This document shows, piece after piece, positions 43,423 through 54,280 of a stretch of 64,000 bases of DNA (the first letter of the stretch is position 1; each line of letters starts with the position of its first letter). The translations under genes and the position numbers were made by a program. The notes below the pieces were generated by a model, which worked only from the letters and a program-made list of their open reading frames with translations, was not told where the DNA came from and did no database searches. The DNA is from Epinephelus fuscoguttatus (lineage: Eukaryota; Chordata; Actinopteri; Perciformes; Serranidae), in the NCBI RefSeq assembly GCF_011397635.1, contig NC_064773.1, positions 36,432,284-36,496,283 of the forward strand, read 5' to 3'.

Positions 43423-43811
43423 GCATTTGTCTTTCTTAACAATCCCAGCTCCTGCCCCTTCATCTCATTTCCACTTTCCCCTAGAGCTGCTCATAGATCA
43501 TCCCATTACATAAAGCCCATTAATATGATAACACATATTATCAAATGTTTTTCACATCTACATATTACACACTAGGTAGCCTTCTGCATCTGCTGCTGAT
43601 GTTCCAGGACACGCTACCAATGCCAGGACTTCAACAAAAGTATGTGGTTATGTTTAGGCAACAAAAGCAAATGGTTAGGTTTATAAAAAAACATCTTGGT
43701 TTGGCATTAAGGGAAGCAAACGGCAGGCTCCCGTGTCAAAGTCCAGGATTTGCTGGACCCAGCCACTGCCTCTCCCGCCTGCCCTTTTCACCTTATTTTT
43801 CATGGAAACAG
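43423..43811. other. No gene; repetitive-looking DNA
   Basis: An open frame here contains ggttatgtttaggcaacaaa, a sequence common in fish interspersed repeats, and has no domain. Not annotated as coding. Confidence 0.4.
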
Positions 43812-44170
43812 GAGCTGTGTTCGAAATCGTTCCCTATCACGGATACAGTGCACTATATAGTGTGTTCGCCACTTTGTAGTGTTGTTCGAATTCTCCGTGG
43901 TTAATTTCCTTCACTATATAGTGGACTATAAAATACCCACAATGCACAGCAAATGTGAGTGAACAAACGATGTACCCTACATTTTATTCCCGTATACCAC
44001 AATGCAATGCTGTCGTCTTTTGCCAGAGGAGAAGAAGAAGAAAAAATTTCAGTTAGTGTCCGAAATCTTGTTCAGTCGTTCCCCATGTAGTGCACTATAT
44101 AGTAAACACGAAATAGTGAGTGAGTGAGTGAGTGAGTGAGTGAGTGAGTGGACGGTTTCAAACACAGCTA
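43812..44170. mobile_element. Short inverted-repeat element with CACTATATAGTG palindromes
   Basis: The ends are inverted: agctgtgttcgaaatcgt at 43813 and acggtttcaaacacagct ending 44169. Inside, the palindrome CACTATATAGTG (or CACTATATAGT) occurs near 43851, 43912 and 44091. A (GAGT)n run lies at 44115-44149. About 360 bp, non-coding, MITE-like. Confidence 0.6.
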
Positions 44171-47100
44171 CGGAGGCAAAACAGAATGCAGCCAGCTTCC
44201 GGTTTTTGTGCGACACTTCCGGTCCAGCACTCTTCACATTGTGTAAATGTCCCACAGTATTTGCTACAGTGACATTACTGCGCGCATGGAAATGTTTACA
44301 TTACTGAAAGCAATTTTAAGGACTAACTTTAAATATTTGAAGTTAATTGTTAAAGAATAAATCACCTGTAAAGCTGGCGCTGCTCCACATAATTTAAAAG
44401 GTAATGTAGCGTCCGCCAGGACATGTGGGAAGGATGACGCAGTTATACGCCAAAACAACCAACAAACAAAAACACGTTAGCTGTAACTCCAACTGTGCAC
44501 TGCTGCTCTCTCCTCCAGCTCACTCATACACACACCAGCACGCACACTCACACAGCTCTCATCCCCGTCACACTCGCACCCCGCCCCCCTACCATTCAAT
44601 CCCAAACATGCCATTAACTCACAGAACATTGACATTATAACCAAACACTTACTGCAGGGTCGCTACAGTAACTTAGCCTACACAGAACGGTGGAAATGTC
44701 CGTGCAGCTGCAGACGGGTGCGGCTGGATGATGGATGCGTACATGCTGATTCGGGTGCTATCAGAACCGATCCGCGCATCACTATGGCTTAATAATCAAC
44801 TCAGTCAATAAAAACAACCCGTCCTGTGTTAGGAGTGTATGTCACTGACAGAAAGAAATAAAGAAAAATTTTAAAAAAAGATAAAAAAGCAGTGTACACC
44901 TCACATATTTATTTCTCACAGTTGCGCACACGTTTGGCTGGCATGCAGAAGCACTGTCTGTGTTTGTGTGTGTGTGTGTGCCGAGGGTGTGAGCCGCAGC
45001 TTCAGCTGCTCAGGTAGAGAGGCTGTGTAGCCCAGTGTGTTTTTTCACTGATTCGGTTCTGCAGGTTCACTGCTGGTACACTGGAGACGGGGATCAAGCA
45101 GTTTGTCTCACTCGGGATAGACTGTGCTTTTTTGGTTCATAGTTTTAGTTCTAGTTCATAGAGTTGGTCCTTGTATAATTCCATGTGACAAATAAATGAT
45201 TGATTGATTGATTGATCGACCCAGGACGTCAGCTATTTTGAAATTACTGAGTATTTTAGGGCATTTTTCGCCATTTACAGGTGCTGTACTTTGACAAACT
45301 CTACATGATATAACTCAATGGAATTCAGGTTTTGGCAGTACAGTTTTACGACCTTAATGATGGAAAGTTATCAAAAGCTTGAGTTTTCATTTAACAACAT
45401 TGTCGAGACGTGGCAGCATTTTTACATGTTGTTTCTAAGCATACATGATCCAATCTGCCCCAAATTTCTCATGCTTGATAAAAATCCCCACCACAACGTG
45501 CCAATGTTGAGTTATGGTAAGAGAGCAGCCTACTAGCAACAGGTAATGGCATGTTTTATACTTTAATGTACTCCTCTGGCATGGTTTATACTTTAATGCA
45601 CTCCTCCTTGCAAGTTGACCAGTCCACTTCAGACTTGTTTATAAAAGGCTTAAGCCCTTGATGATGCTTAATTGTGAAGATTGTAAGTTTTCATCGACAG
45701 TGTTGCCATGGCAACATTGTGAATTGCAATGTTCCAACATAACACAGGAAGCTGTTGTAACTTGACTTTGCACAGTCTAGTCGGCCCCAGTTTTCACAAG
45801 CTGGATAAGAGTCCAGGCCTGAAGACATCCACAGCACCATAATGACTTACAGTCACAGCCCCATCTACTGACAAAGGAAGTCAGCCTTAAGTGACAAAGA
45901 TAATTGTTTTACATGAATTTTAGATGGTGTGGTATACACAGTATACAGCAACATAATGTATTATTGGTGTGTGTTCTCAAACTCCACATACTGGATACTG
46001 AAAGTGGTTCACAATTCCCAATATGTAATTTCTAGCGGCAGCACTGCATGCAGGAAACAACATAAGTCTTCGACAGTTGCGGAAGTGCACAGCCACGTGA
46101 GTCAGCATCCTGACAGCACCCCTGCCCTGTGCAAAGATGCATAGGCCTATTTATCACTGCTTGAAGCTTAATTGTTTTTTTTATTACTTTGTTTTTATTC
46201 TGTGTCCTTCTTGATGATGTTGTTATTGTCATTGTTCTGTCTTTGGTCGTTCATTGATTGTTTATCATGTTGTTGTCAGCTGTGCGCAATGATGACTTAT
46301 TGTTTTCTGAATACTAGGGCTGTAATTAACATTGATTTTTATTATTGATTAATCTGGCAATTGTTTAAATCTCACACATTCTCACTTCCAACTTTGTTTT
46401 GCAGATAAAATGTCAGATAATAATGAAAGTGGCCACTAGCAGTTCACAAAAATCTCAGAAACATCTTTAAATGTCTTGTTTTGATTGATTAATTACAGCT
46501 TGCACTTTTACTTTAGTACAACACAGTAAAATAAAAGGTACACCAGATGCAGAGTAAATGCCTGACATGACCCTTGTCTGACAGAAATTCTATGTCAGTT
46601 TAACATAACTTTTTGTTGTTGTTTGAGCATTTAATTATATATCTAAAAAACATATAAACATTGAGTACACATTTTACAACACTTCTTTAAAAATTCATTC
46701 AACTACCAAAATATATTGTGGTTAACTTGGGTTTCTCATTTGTAAGAGAAAGGCGAGGAAGTGTAGACTGGAGGGGGGTCCAAGGGAAATAATTACTAAA
46801 TAAATTATAGCCTACATGCTGTTGATTCGCTGAGTCACTCAATATTTCAGTTAGGTCTGGCCGATATTACTTAAAATCAATATCACGATTAAGTGAAGCT
46901 TTTACCTTGATTACAATTACTTGTGAATGACACATTCGACTCGGGGGAAAAATAGTCGCACCAGAAGAATTATTTACACTCACACCAGTGCTCCCAATTA
47001 TATATTTGAGGTCGCACAGATGAACTTTTGGTCACATGCGTAAACACACTATAGTTATGTGTATCAAACTTCTTCTAAAATGACTAAAAAGGACTCTCGT

Positions 47101-47465
47101 TTTTCGAATTAATGTTTAAACGTGTTTATTTTAAATGCACGTGTAGAAATACCAGCTTCAGGGTTTCTGTAACGTTTATTTGTTCACTTTTACCGAGTAA
47201 CCTACTGACCCCCTATAGACTTCAACTGTATTCGCTAAGCAAAGCTGCAACCCAGCCACTGGACGTACAGACACAAAAAAGATATCGATCATGTTGTCTC
47301 AATATGAAAATGATAGAGAAAGGGCATAACTCCCAAATCCTCGGAGTATTCCTTTAAAGGTAAGTTAGCCTTTTTATTTTCAGTGTCTGGGGACATCTTG
47401 TGGTGAAACCCCTAAACATCAACTTACTTCAGCAGCTGCCTTTGAAAACATACTCTACCACTTAA
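44171..47465. other. No gene; scattered repeats
   Basis: Nothing coding is supported. There is (GT)n at 44960-44980, a LINE/SINE-like end with (GATT)n at 45190-45215, and a 31-bp tandem duplication at 45548-45608 (ggcatg.ttttatactttaat twice). The rest is A/T-rich. Confidence 0.45.
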
Positions 47466-48648
47466 AGGGCCAGTGTGTAATATTTGGCATGGTTTATTGT
47501 CAAATCTGAATCTGAATCTGAATATTCTACCCATTAATATGTCTATACAAGTGTATAATCGCTATAAAATAAAATTCGTTTGGTTTTCGTAGCCTTATAA
47601 TTATGCTTTTATATATATATATAGCAAGGGCCTTGCTTTAGAGAGGTCGCCATCTTGCGCCACCATGTATGTAAGGCAGCCCGAGCGGACAATCCAACCA
47701 GCCAGAGAACGCGTTTCGCGTGTATAAATGAACCAACGAAGACAGCGGAAGGAAGAAGGAGGAGGAAACAGCAGAGAGTGTTAGTAGTTCATCGACAGAG
47801 AGTAGTGAAAAGTTTTTTAAGTTATAAAGTTTGCGAATGGACCACACTTACCACGCAACAGGAGAGAATGAACCCGAACCGTCATATGCGAGGAAAAGAA
47901 GACGCAACTTCACTCCTTGTGATGCACTCTCTGCAATGCTTTTCCTCCTGATGATATATCTCCCCAGCGATGGTAGCAGTAGCACCAAATCCCATTCTGT
48001 GCATTTAGCCTCTCTTCTTGCCCGCTCAGCATCAAATATATGGAGTTCCTCATCTGTATGCTCCAGCTCAAACAGGTATGGCTCTGGGTCTGTGTCCGCT
48101 ACAAGAAACTCTTCAAAATCGCGTTCAAAGTCGTCCATTGCAGCTACTATAGTCCGGAGAGATCGCTAGGCTAAATAAACAGCTGAGCTTTGTTTACCGG
48201 CTACGCTGTCAGTCAGTGTGCGGGCTTGAGGTTGGTGGAGCAGAGAGGGGAGGGGGGTCCCCACTCGGCATGGTAAACGAGTATGTGTGTAAAGTTATGG
48301 AGTGTGTGTGTTACGCCAGAAGAGTCAGAGTTTGGGACGGAGTCTTTTACCCCCTGGAGTGTTACAGGAGTTTCTGGAGTGCTCAAATAAACTGGCCTTT
48401 TTCCCGAACGCTCCTCTGGTCTCCTGCTCGTGAGGGATTCATTACAATATCGTAACATGGCTTAGATTTCTAAATAAACATTCACCTTGTCGCTAGATAG
48501 ACCTACTCCTGAAAAACACGTGCGCAAGGCTTTTTGTCCCTACGAGGCCACCGTCATATACCCGACGGGAGGGGTGAGCGAGTGAGCCCTGCAATCTAGA
48601 ATTTGACCATTGATGTCACTGTTTTCCACCCATTTTACACACTGGCCC
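47466..48648 (-). mobile_element. TTAA-target DNA element, copy B
   Basis: An intact 1183-bp unit between TTAA sites (47462-47465 and 48649-48652), with AGGGCCAGTGTGTAA and TTACACACTGGCCCT ends. It is an inverted copy of 40766-43418 without the Tc1, 4 kb away. It shows an additional stretch (about 47630-47850) absent from copy A, containing caagatggcgacc on the minus strand. Confidence 0.88.
47848..48138 (-). CDS. Small acidic protein of the TTAA element, copy B
   Basis: A 96-codon frame, MDDFERDFEEFLVADTDPEP to SQGVKLRLLFLAYDGSGSF, closing SPVAW then stop. It matches copy A with few substitutions (HV to HI, S to L, A to I, H to R, D to Y). Near the stop there is an alternative donor (gcgtg|gtaagt), so the reading could be a first exon and not a whole protein. 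The net charge is strongly acidic in the N-terminal third. No catalytic motif is seen. Confidence 0.55.
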   Translation of the reverse strand: MDDFERDFEEFLVADTDPEPYLFELEHTDEELHIFDAERARREAKCTEWDLVLLLPSLGRYIIRRKSIAESASQGVKLRLLFLAYDGSGSFSPVAW

Positions 48649-48745
48649 TTTAACCCGTTTCAATATTTAATTTCCTTCTTCCTCTCCTGCTGTCTGACTC
48701 TGTTGCTGTCATTTATTCTGTTTTTCTCTCGTCTTGCTCCTTCAG

Positions 48746-48812
48746 GAAGCTGCAGGGTTGAGGAGAAAGGTGCTTATCCTTGACCTTGTGGCTCTAAGAG
48801 GCTCCAAGAGGG
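48746..48812 (+). other. Candidate exon 1 of a plus-strand gene
   Basis: A 67-bp segment between a pyrimidine-rich acceptor (ttgctccttcag) and a strong donor (GG|GTGAGT). One frame is open: EAAGLRRKVLILDLVALRGS. It distantly recalls the EAA...KV.VLD.V exon of thioredoxin reductases, and TXNRD1 is the divergent neighbour of NFYB in mammals. However, the flanking GGGSGG and GGTCVNVGC exons were not found, so it may simply be a 5' UTR exon or chance. Confidence 0.3.
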
Positions 48813-48964
48813 GTGAGTGTTTAATTCTCACAGTTGAACAGTTGTGATCATGGATCACTGCTCATCTCTCCTCCACTTTTGCAGATGCGTTAGGTTTCAT
48901 ATACTGTTTCCACTGAGGTGTATTGTTGCATGCCGCCTGTGACAAAATCAAGTATGATGTATAT

Positions 48965-48972
48965 GTGTGTAT

Positions 48973-49007
<35 letters not shown>

Positions 49008-49058
49008 TATATATGTATATATATATATATATATGTATATATTTTCATATACACATAC

Positions 49059-49093
<35 letters not shown>

Positions 49094-49095
49094 TA
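48965..49095. repeat. (TA)n/(CA)n compound microsatellite
   Basis: Interrupted TA runs followed by (CA)n at 49071-49093, lying between the two candidate exons. Confidence 0.9.
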
Positions 49096-49202
49096 TATAT
49101 CACACATATATATCCCCTTGTGTTTCTAAAAAAAATTTAAAAGGTTTTTGGGTCTGTGAATGCATTGCAGGCAGAACTCGTCATTAGTTTTTCTTTTCTC
49201 AG

Positions 49203-49306
49203 CAGCAGACTGTGGAGTTTGAGTCGCTGGGTTGATAATTGATAAGATCATCTGATTAGAGCTGATCAGATCAGATCGATGGGCAAGATGAGCAGTAGCT
49301 TCAGAG
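49203..49306 (+). other. Candidate exon with start codon (plus strand)
   Basis: Follows acceptor ttttcttttctcag and ends at donor CAGAG|GTGAGT. It contains ATG at 49279 (MGKMSSSFR, open to the donor) after several upstream stops, so it looks like a leader exon with the first codons. With 48746-48812 it could form the start of one transcript, 391 bp intron between them. No downstream exons were identified. Confidence 0.33.
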
Positions 49307-50100
49307 GTGAGTGAAAGCAAATTTTTAGAACGAGGGCGGGGAACGGTTAGATTTCACTTACACTGTGCCTGGTGTTCTGCTGATCCGTCTGTACTCAGAG
49401 TACGCCCTGCACTCTGAGAGCGGGATGCAATGATTAACTTAATGGAATATATATTCCAACAGCGCACCTAATGAACAGTCCTCAGTGCTCATGGAGAGTT
49501 AGTAGTGTCCCACACAGTGGAAGTAAACAATTTGCAATTATGCGGTCAGTGTCTTACACCTCTAGACCACCAGGACTCACTAAATATTGGATAGGAATTT
49601 TGAGTCTTTGTTGCTGAAGACTCCCTAATTTGTACATGCAGTTTAAAGTAGAGGTGTAAATGTATAGTTTTAGTCATTGTCAAAAATAAAGCAGTTCCAG
49701 AAGATGGACGAATTTGGATCCTGCTGTTTGACTTGGTCACTTGCCCTCGTAAGATAAAGGCTCGGACATACCCTCCGCATTGAATGCCTTCAGACAGCTG
49801 CAGTCAAGTGGACATGCTCGCAGTTCTGTTTTAGTAGAGTTCTCTGCAGTCTGAAACAATTACAGCTGGAAACAAACTGACCCATGTGAGTTGAAGCCTG
49901 AACCCGGCCCATCTGAGATCATCACATAAAATACCGAGCCTAAGCCTGACCAAGCCCGATACCCCCCAAAAAGCACTAGTCAGCTTCTATCGCCCGGAAC
50001 ACACTATCCGTGTCCATGCAGTAAAAAAGAAGGCTGAGAGGGTGGACTTAACCGTCTTTGTACTCCTGACTTTGGGTGAAAGTCAAACTAAACATTTATT
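49307..50100. other. No gene recognised
   Basis: No frames with domain support and no repeat borders. Confidence 0.4.
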
Positions 50101-52300
50101 AGCCCCTTTTCCACTGCAGGAACTTTTATCATTTACCTGGCATTTTGAAAAACCTCAGTGTGTTTCCCCCGAAATTGTGCCAGTGCTGAACTCCTCCACA
50201 TACACACACATCCACACACACACACACACACATACACACACACGTGTACATGTAACCGGGATGAAAATCTATTTAATCCAAGGAGGACGTCCGTTATTTA
50301 ATGGTTATTTTATGTTATGTTATGTTCATTATTAATATAACAAAGTCTGCCATATGAGTGCGTAAGTTCCGGTCACGTAGTGTTGCGTCGTCACGTACGT
50401 ACCTGGGAGGCCGCGGCTGTCCAATCGCGTCGCTCGTAGCGCCTGTTACAAGCTGTCTGCTCCGTCTCTCATTCAGAAGGTGAGGGGAAGCATGCGGAGC
50501 AACTGCTACAGGTCGGTCGCTACAAACAAATACTATTTTCACTCATAAATTCTTGGTTATATCATTCTAAATGCCGCTGTTAGATCATTCAACCCTTTTA
50601 GACATCAACCAGCGTCGGGGAGGGATAAGTTGGTCGTGTGGTGCGTTGGATATATTCTGGAATTGGTGAGTCTGCCTGTTTGTTGTTAGCGTTAGCACAT
50701 GTCAATGCATTTATATGGACTGGCTACGGCACACCTAGCTTCTAAATGCTAATGCTGGCTTTTGAATCCATAGTAATGAGTGTCATAAGATTGATGTGCC
50801 ACTACAGCACAATTATAGAATGTTTACTTTGATTTGTGAATAATTTTGTGAATGTTGACATATTATTTAAGAAATGAGTGACACTAATTTGGGAAGATTT
50901 GTCATGCTTATTTATGAAGTGGATTGATGTTAAGGTGTTTAAACCAATCTCTTTATTGAGAGATGGTTATTCTATTGTTGCTCATGACGTATTGAATTAT
51001 GTATTAATTATGGTGTACACTGAATATAACTAGTTAGTGAAATGTTTTATTGAAATATGGTCCTGTTTACATTATACAGGCTAGGTGCTTGTACGGACGC
51101 AGAATCGAATCGATGGCGAGCTAAGACACTGGCTTGGAGCCAAGCAATCCCAGTTAAGAGCTCTCCTGGTCTGGTAGGAGGCTCTGGCAGCCTTGTTCCC
51201 CCCTCACCTTCTCTTACACCCACACACACACACACGCACTCGCACTTTGAGGCTTCTAGCCCATGGACAGTTGACATATTGGACTCTACCTTTGCGACGC
51301 ACATGCTGGACTGTTTTGAGCGCCTCATCCTCTATGAATTCTGTGCCTTTGCGATACGCAACATCGTGTGTGGAACGGCTGCCATATTGGCTACAACTGA
51401 GACTGGTTTTGATTTGAATGTTGTTGATGCATCAGACGTGTCAAGTGCACTTTTCTATTTAATTCATGTACTCTGCAGACTGTAAATATTGGGGTCACTG
51501 TATGTATTGTCACGCATTAATATATGGTACCAACCGCATCTGAAGTGCTGTTTGTTGTGTTTTATTGTACCACTACCTCTAAGAATCGAACCTGTCTTCT
51601 GTAGACCTAGGCCCAAAAGCTAGCTTAATACTAATATAATAATCATACCATATCACCATAATTTAGCCTGTGTACTTGCTACATACACGACACAGTAACC
51701 AGTGAACAGCCGAGCAGCCGCGGTGGAAAGAAGTGAAGATAACTCAAAAATTACTCGAGTTGACGGCAGCTACACTTGTTACTGTAAGTGAAATTAAACC
51801 TTAGCGAGTCAGAAGCCAATACTTTATCAATACATGTGTTCTGCAAACATGAACACGTAAACATGTACAGTAGACAGCGTTATTGAATATGCCCCGTCCA
51901 CAGTCTTTCATCCACCGTCACTAATGTTATGTCTTACATAAGGACAGCACGCTAGTTTGGCTGATAATGAATTGTTACTAACAAGCTCAAATGACAGCTG
52001 TCTGTTTGTAGAGTAACTTAGTTTGACACTTATCTTAAAATACTTTTAAACTTAGCTGTTGGCTGAGACAAACAGCCCTTACTCTCTACACCAGCACTAT
52101 GTCACCAGCCAAGAAGCTGGCGGAGCCAAATATAGGGCACACGTGGAATCATCTATGTCATGCGCCTGATTTGAATACATTTTCCGGAACTTTGAGGTAC
52201 GGTGGAAACGCAAACCACACAGATTACCAGGAATTCTTTTACCCAGGTAAATGAATTCCTGGTAATAAAAGTTCCTGGAAATGTTGGTTGAAAAGGGGCA
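50101..52300 (+). mobile_element. Inverted-repeat DNA transposon of unknown family, 2.2 kb
   Basis: The left end AGCCCCTTTTCCACTGCAGG, then aacttttat, has a complementary right end (aaaagttcctgg, then ttgaaaaggggca at 52288-52300). The second-level motif catttacctgg also recurs inverted (ccaggtaaatg near 52245), so the arms are at least 60 bp. No target duplication could be fixed. It contains a (CA)n at 50201-50243, a CpG-rich stretch with a CCAAT box (50380-50540) and a spliced ORF (50571-51485). Confidence 0.65.
50571..51485 (+). CDS. Unrecognised two-exon ORF (166 codons) inside a transposon
   Basis: Exon 1 is 50571-50665: ATG preceded in frame by TAA, reading MPLLDHSTLLDINQRRGG and ending GALDIFWN plus two bases, with donor AATTG|GTGAGT. 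Exon 2 is 51080-51485, after acceptor acattatacag, reading LGACTDAESNRWRAKTLAWS and GLVGGSGSLVPPSPS. A THTHTHSH run from a (CA)n follows, then DILDSTFATHMLDCFERLIL, FCAFAIRNIVCGTAAI and VLCRL stop. The junction keeps frame (TG|G makes Trp). A CpG-rich, CCAAT-containing stretch lies upstream. I recognise no family. It could be a transposon accessory protein, a captured host fragment, or a chance frame. Confidence 0.4.
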
Positions 52301-53039
52301 AATGCTGCTGGATCTAGGGTGAATGTCAGTCAAACATCCAAAAGTAATTTCACTGAGGTGAGGTGGCTGTGGATGGCTTGACAGCAGTGTTTTGTAGGGA
52401 TGCCCAATCGGGGCCAATCAAGGCATTTTTTGACTGACTGGGATCCGCTATATCGAGCTATATATAGAGGATCCAATTCTTTGTTTAACTTCAGCTATCA
52501 TGTAGATGTTTTTACTTGTGAAGCTGTTGGGATTCACAGGACCACAGATCATTTGTTATTTGTTAAAATCTAAACTGGACATGTGATGGCTTTTCTCCCC
52601 TGCATGCTCTTTGTTATTTAAACAAAGACAGCTATTTGACACTCATCTCCACAGGGGGTCACCTCACACCTCCCAGTGAGACCAGTCGTCAAACTTGATT
52701 GGACAGTACTGTTACAGTTACATGCCCCTCTGTGATCTCACTGTAAGAAACTCTAAGATAAGTCCTGCATTCTCTCAGAGTCTTCCTCTTTTCTGCTGGG
52801 CCTGGAACAGCCCAGATGCTCTCTTAAGCCTGATTTATGGTCCTGCGTTAAATCAATGACCTAGCTACGTCATTGCCGTGACGCCGTCGTGAACCCTTCA
52901 AACTTCTCCGTCACTCCAGTTCGTCGCGGTGCAATTCACCGCCAGAGCGGTAGGGGGCTGCGTTCCTTTCCTGAATGGTTATCGTCGTCTCTAGTTGATT
53001 CTTTGTTTAGCTTCCGTTTTTTCCGGTCACAGTGAACAA
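52301..53039. other. No gene; upstream flank of the Harbinger relic
   Basis: 52390-52430 resembles a short inverted-repeat end of the gggatgcccaatcgg type seen in fish hAT elements. From about 52829 (cctgatttatggtcctgcgt) the sequence looks like the left end of the Harbinger element, with its first exon starting at 53040. No matching right end was found. Confidence 0.4.
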
Positions 53040-53515
53040 TGGTGACCGAGAGAGAGAGAGAATCTTGCTGGAGCTGGAGTTGTTGGATGTCGAAGAATGT
53101 TAATACTGCAACATCTACATCGCAACAGAAGAAGGAGGAGGAGAAGTAGGAGATGTGATGTGCACCCACTGAACCAATCGAGGCAGAATACGGGCGAATT
53201 TTCAGTGCTTGTTCGACCTCTATGAGACCTGGACGAAGAAATGCACTTCAGGTAACTATAGTTCTCAGGCATCATGCCTGATTTCAGGCATAGAGCAGTC
53301 TCAAATTCATATGATACTTATTTCAGATGTCTTGTTACCATTGTTTTATTACGTGATGTGTATTTAATGTTTTATGTAGGACTAACGAGATGGAAATTAG
53401 CTTTCTGCTAAATCTGGTGTGCCCATCTTCTCGTTTCTTGTAAATGATCAATGCAAGCACATGTCCCTAAACTAACTAAATAAATAAATAAAATAAAGAA
53501 ATAGTATGGAAGCCC

Positions 53516-53761
53516 ATTTCCACCAGTAAAATAAAAATAAAAAATCCCCATGCAGAGTCATAATTATGACATTTGAGTTTAAAAGTTGAAGTTATGTGAT
53601 AAAATGTTGAATAGAAAAGTTATAGTTTAGAGATAAAGTCAAAATTATGAGATAAAATGTTAAAATTATGAGATAAAAAGATATTTATGAGGTAATTATG
53701 ACCTTTTATCTCATAATTTTGATTTATCATGGGGATTTTTTTTGCTTTTACTTGTGGAAAT
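53516..53761. mobile_element. Palindromic MITE in a Harbinger intron
   Basis: The ends are inverted: atttccaccagtaaaa ... aaaaaatccccatg on the left, and catggggatttttt ... cttgtggaaat on the right. Internal repeats of a(a/g)ttatgagataaaatgtt. About 246 bp, non-coding, wholly within intron 1 of the transposase. Confidence 0.65.
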
Positions 53762-54242
53762 GTGCTTGCATTGTATACATTTTCTCCTGGACAACTTTTC
53801 AGGCTTACAAATCTTTTCTTGCTTTTTTTTCTTGTTTGCTCTTGCAGGTACTTTAGAATGTCAGCAAGTCACACACTCCATGCCTGTTGATGTTGCCCAG
53901 AGACTTGCAGTCACTTTGAGAATTTTAGCGTCTGGTGGCAGCCAACAGGCTGTTGCAGCAAGCTACAAGTTGTCCTCCAGCACTGTGTCTGCTGTACTGT
54001 CAGAGGTCTGCAAAGCTTTATGGAGGGCCCTGCAGCCTGAATTTCTTCCATGCCCTTCAACTAGCCAGTGGGAAGCTATTGCTGCAGACTTTTGGCGATT
54101 GTGGAACTCCCGAACTGCATAGGAAGCATAGGAAGCACGTCAACATAAAGGCACCGCCACGCTCCGGGAGTGACTACTTCAGCTACAAGGGTTGTCACTC
54201 CATTGTTATGATGGCAACGTGCGATGCAAGGTATTTGCTTTT

Positions 54243-54244
<2 letters not shown>

Positions 54245-54277
<33 letters not shown>

Positions 54278-54280
54278 TTA
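54245..54280 (+). repeat. (ATT)n microsatellite
   Basis: ATT trinucleotide run in intron 2 of the Harbinger transposase relic. Confidence 0.9.

Noticed and set aside
43545..43904. 119-codon plus-strand frame
   Set aside because: It covers sequence that looks like a common fish interspersed repeat and enters an inverted-repeat element at 43812. No domain.
48923..49129. Frames across 48890-49129 with IYIY and HTHT repeats
   Set aside because: Artefacts of the (TA)n/(CA)n compound microsatellite.
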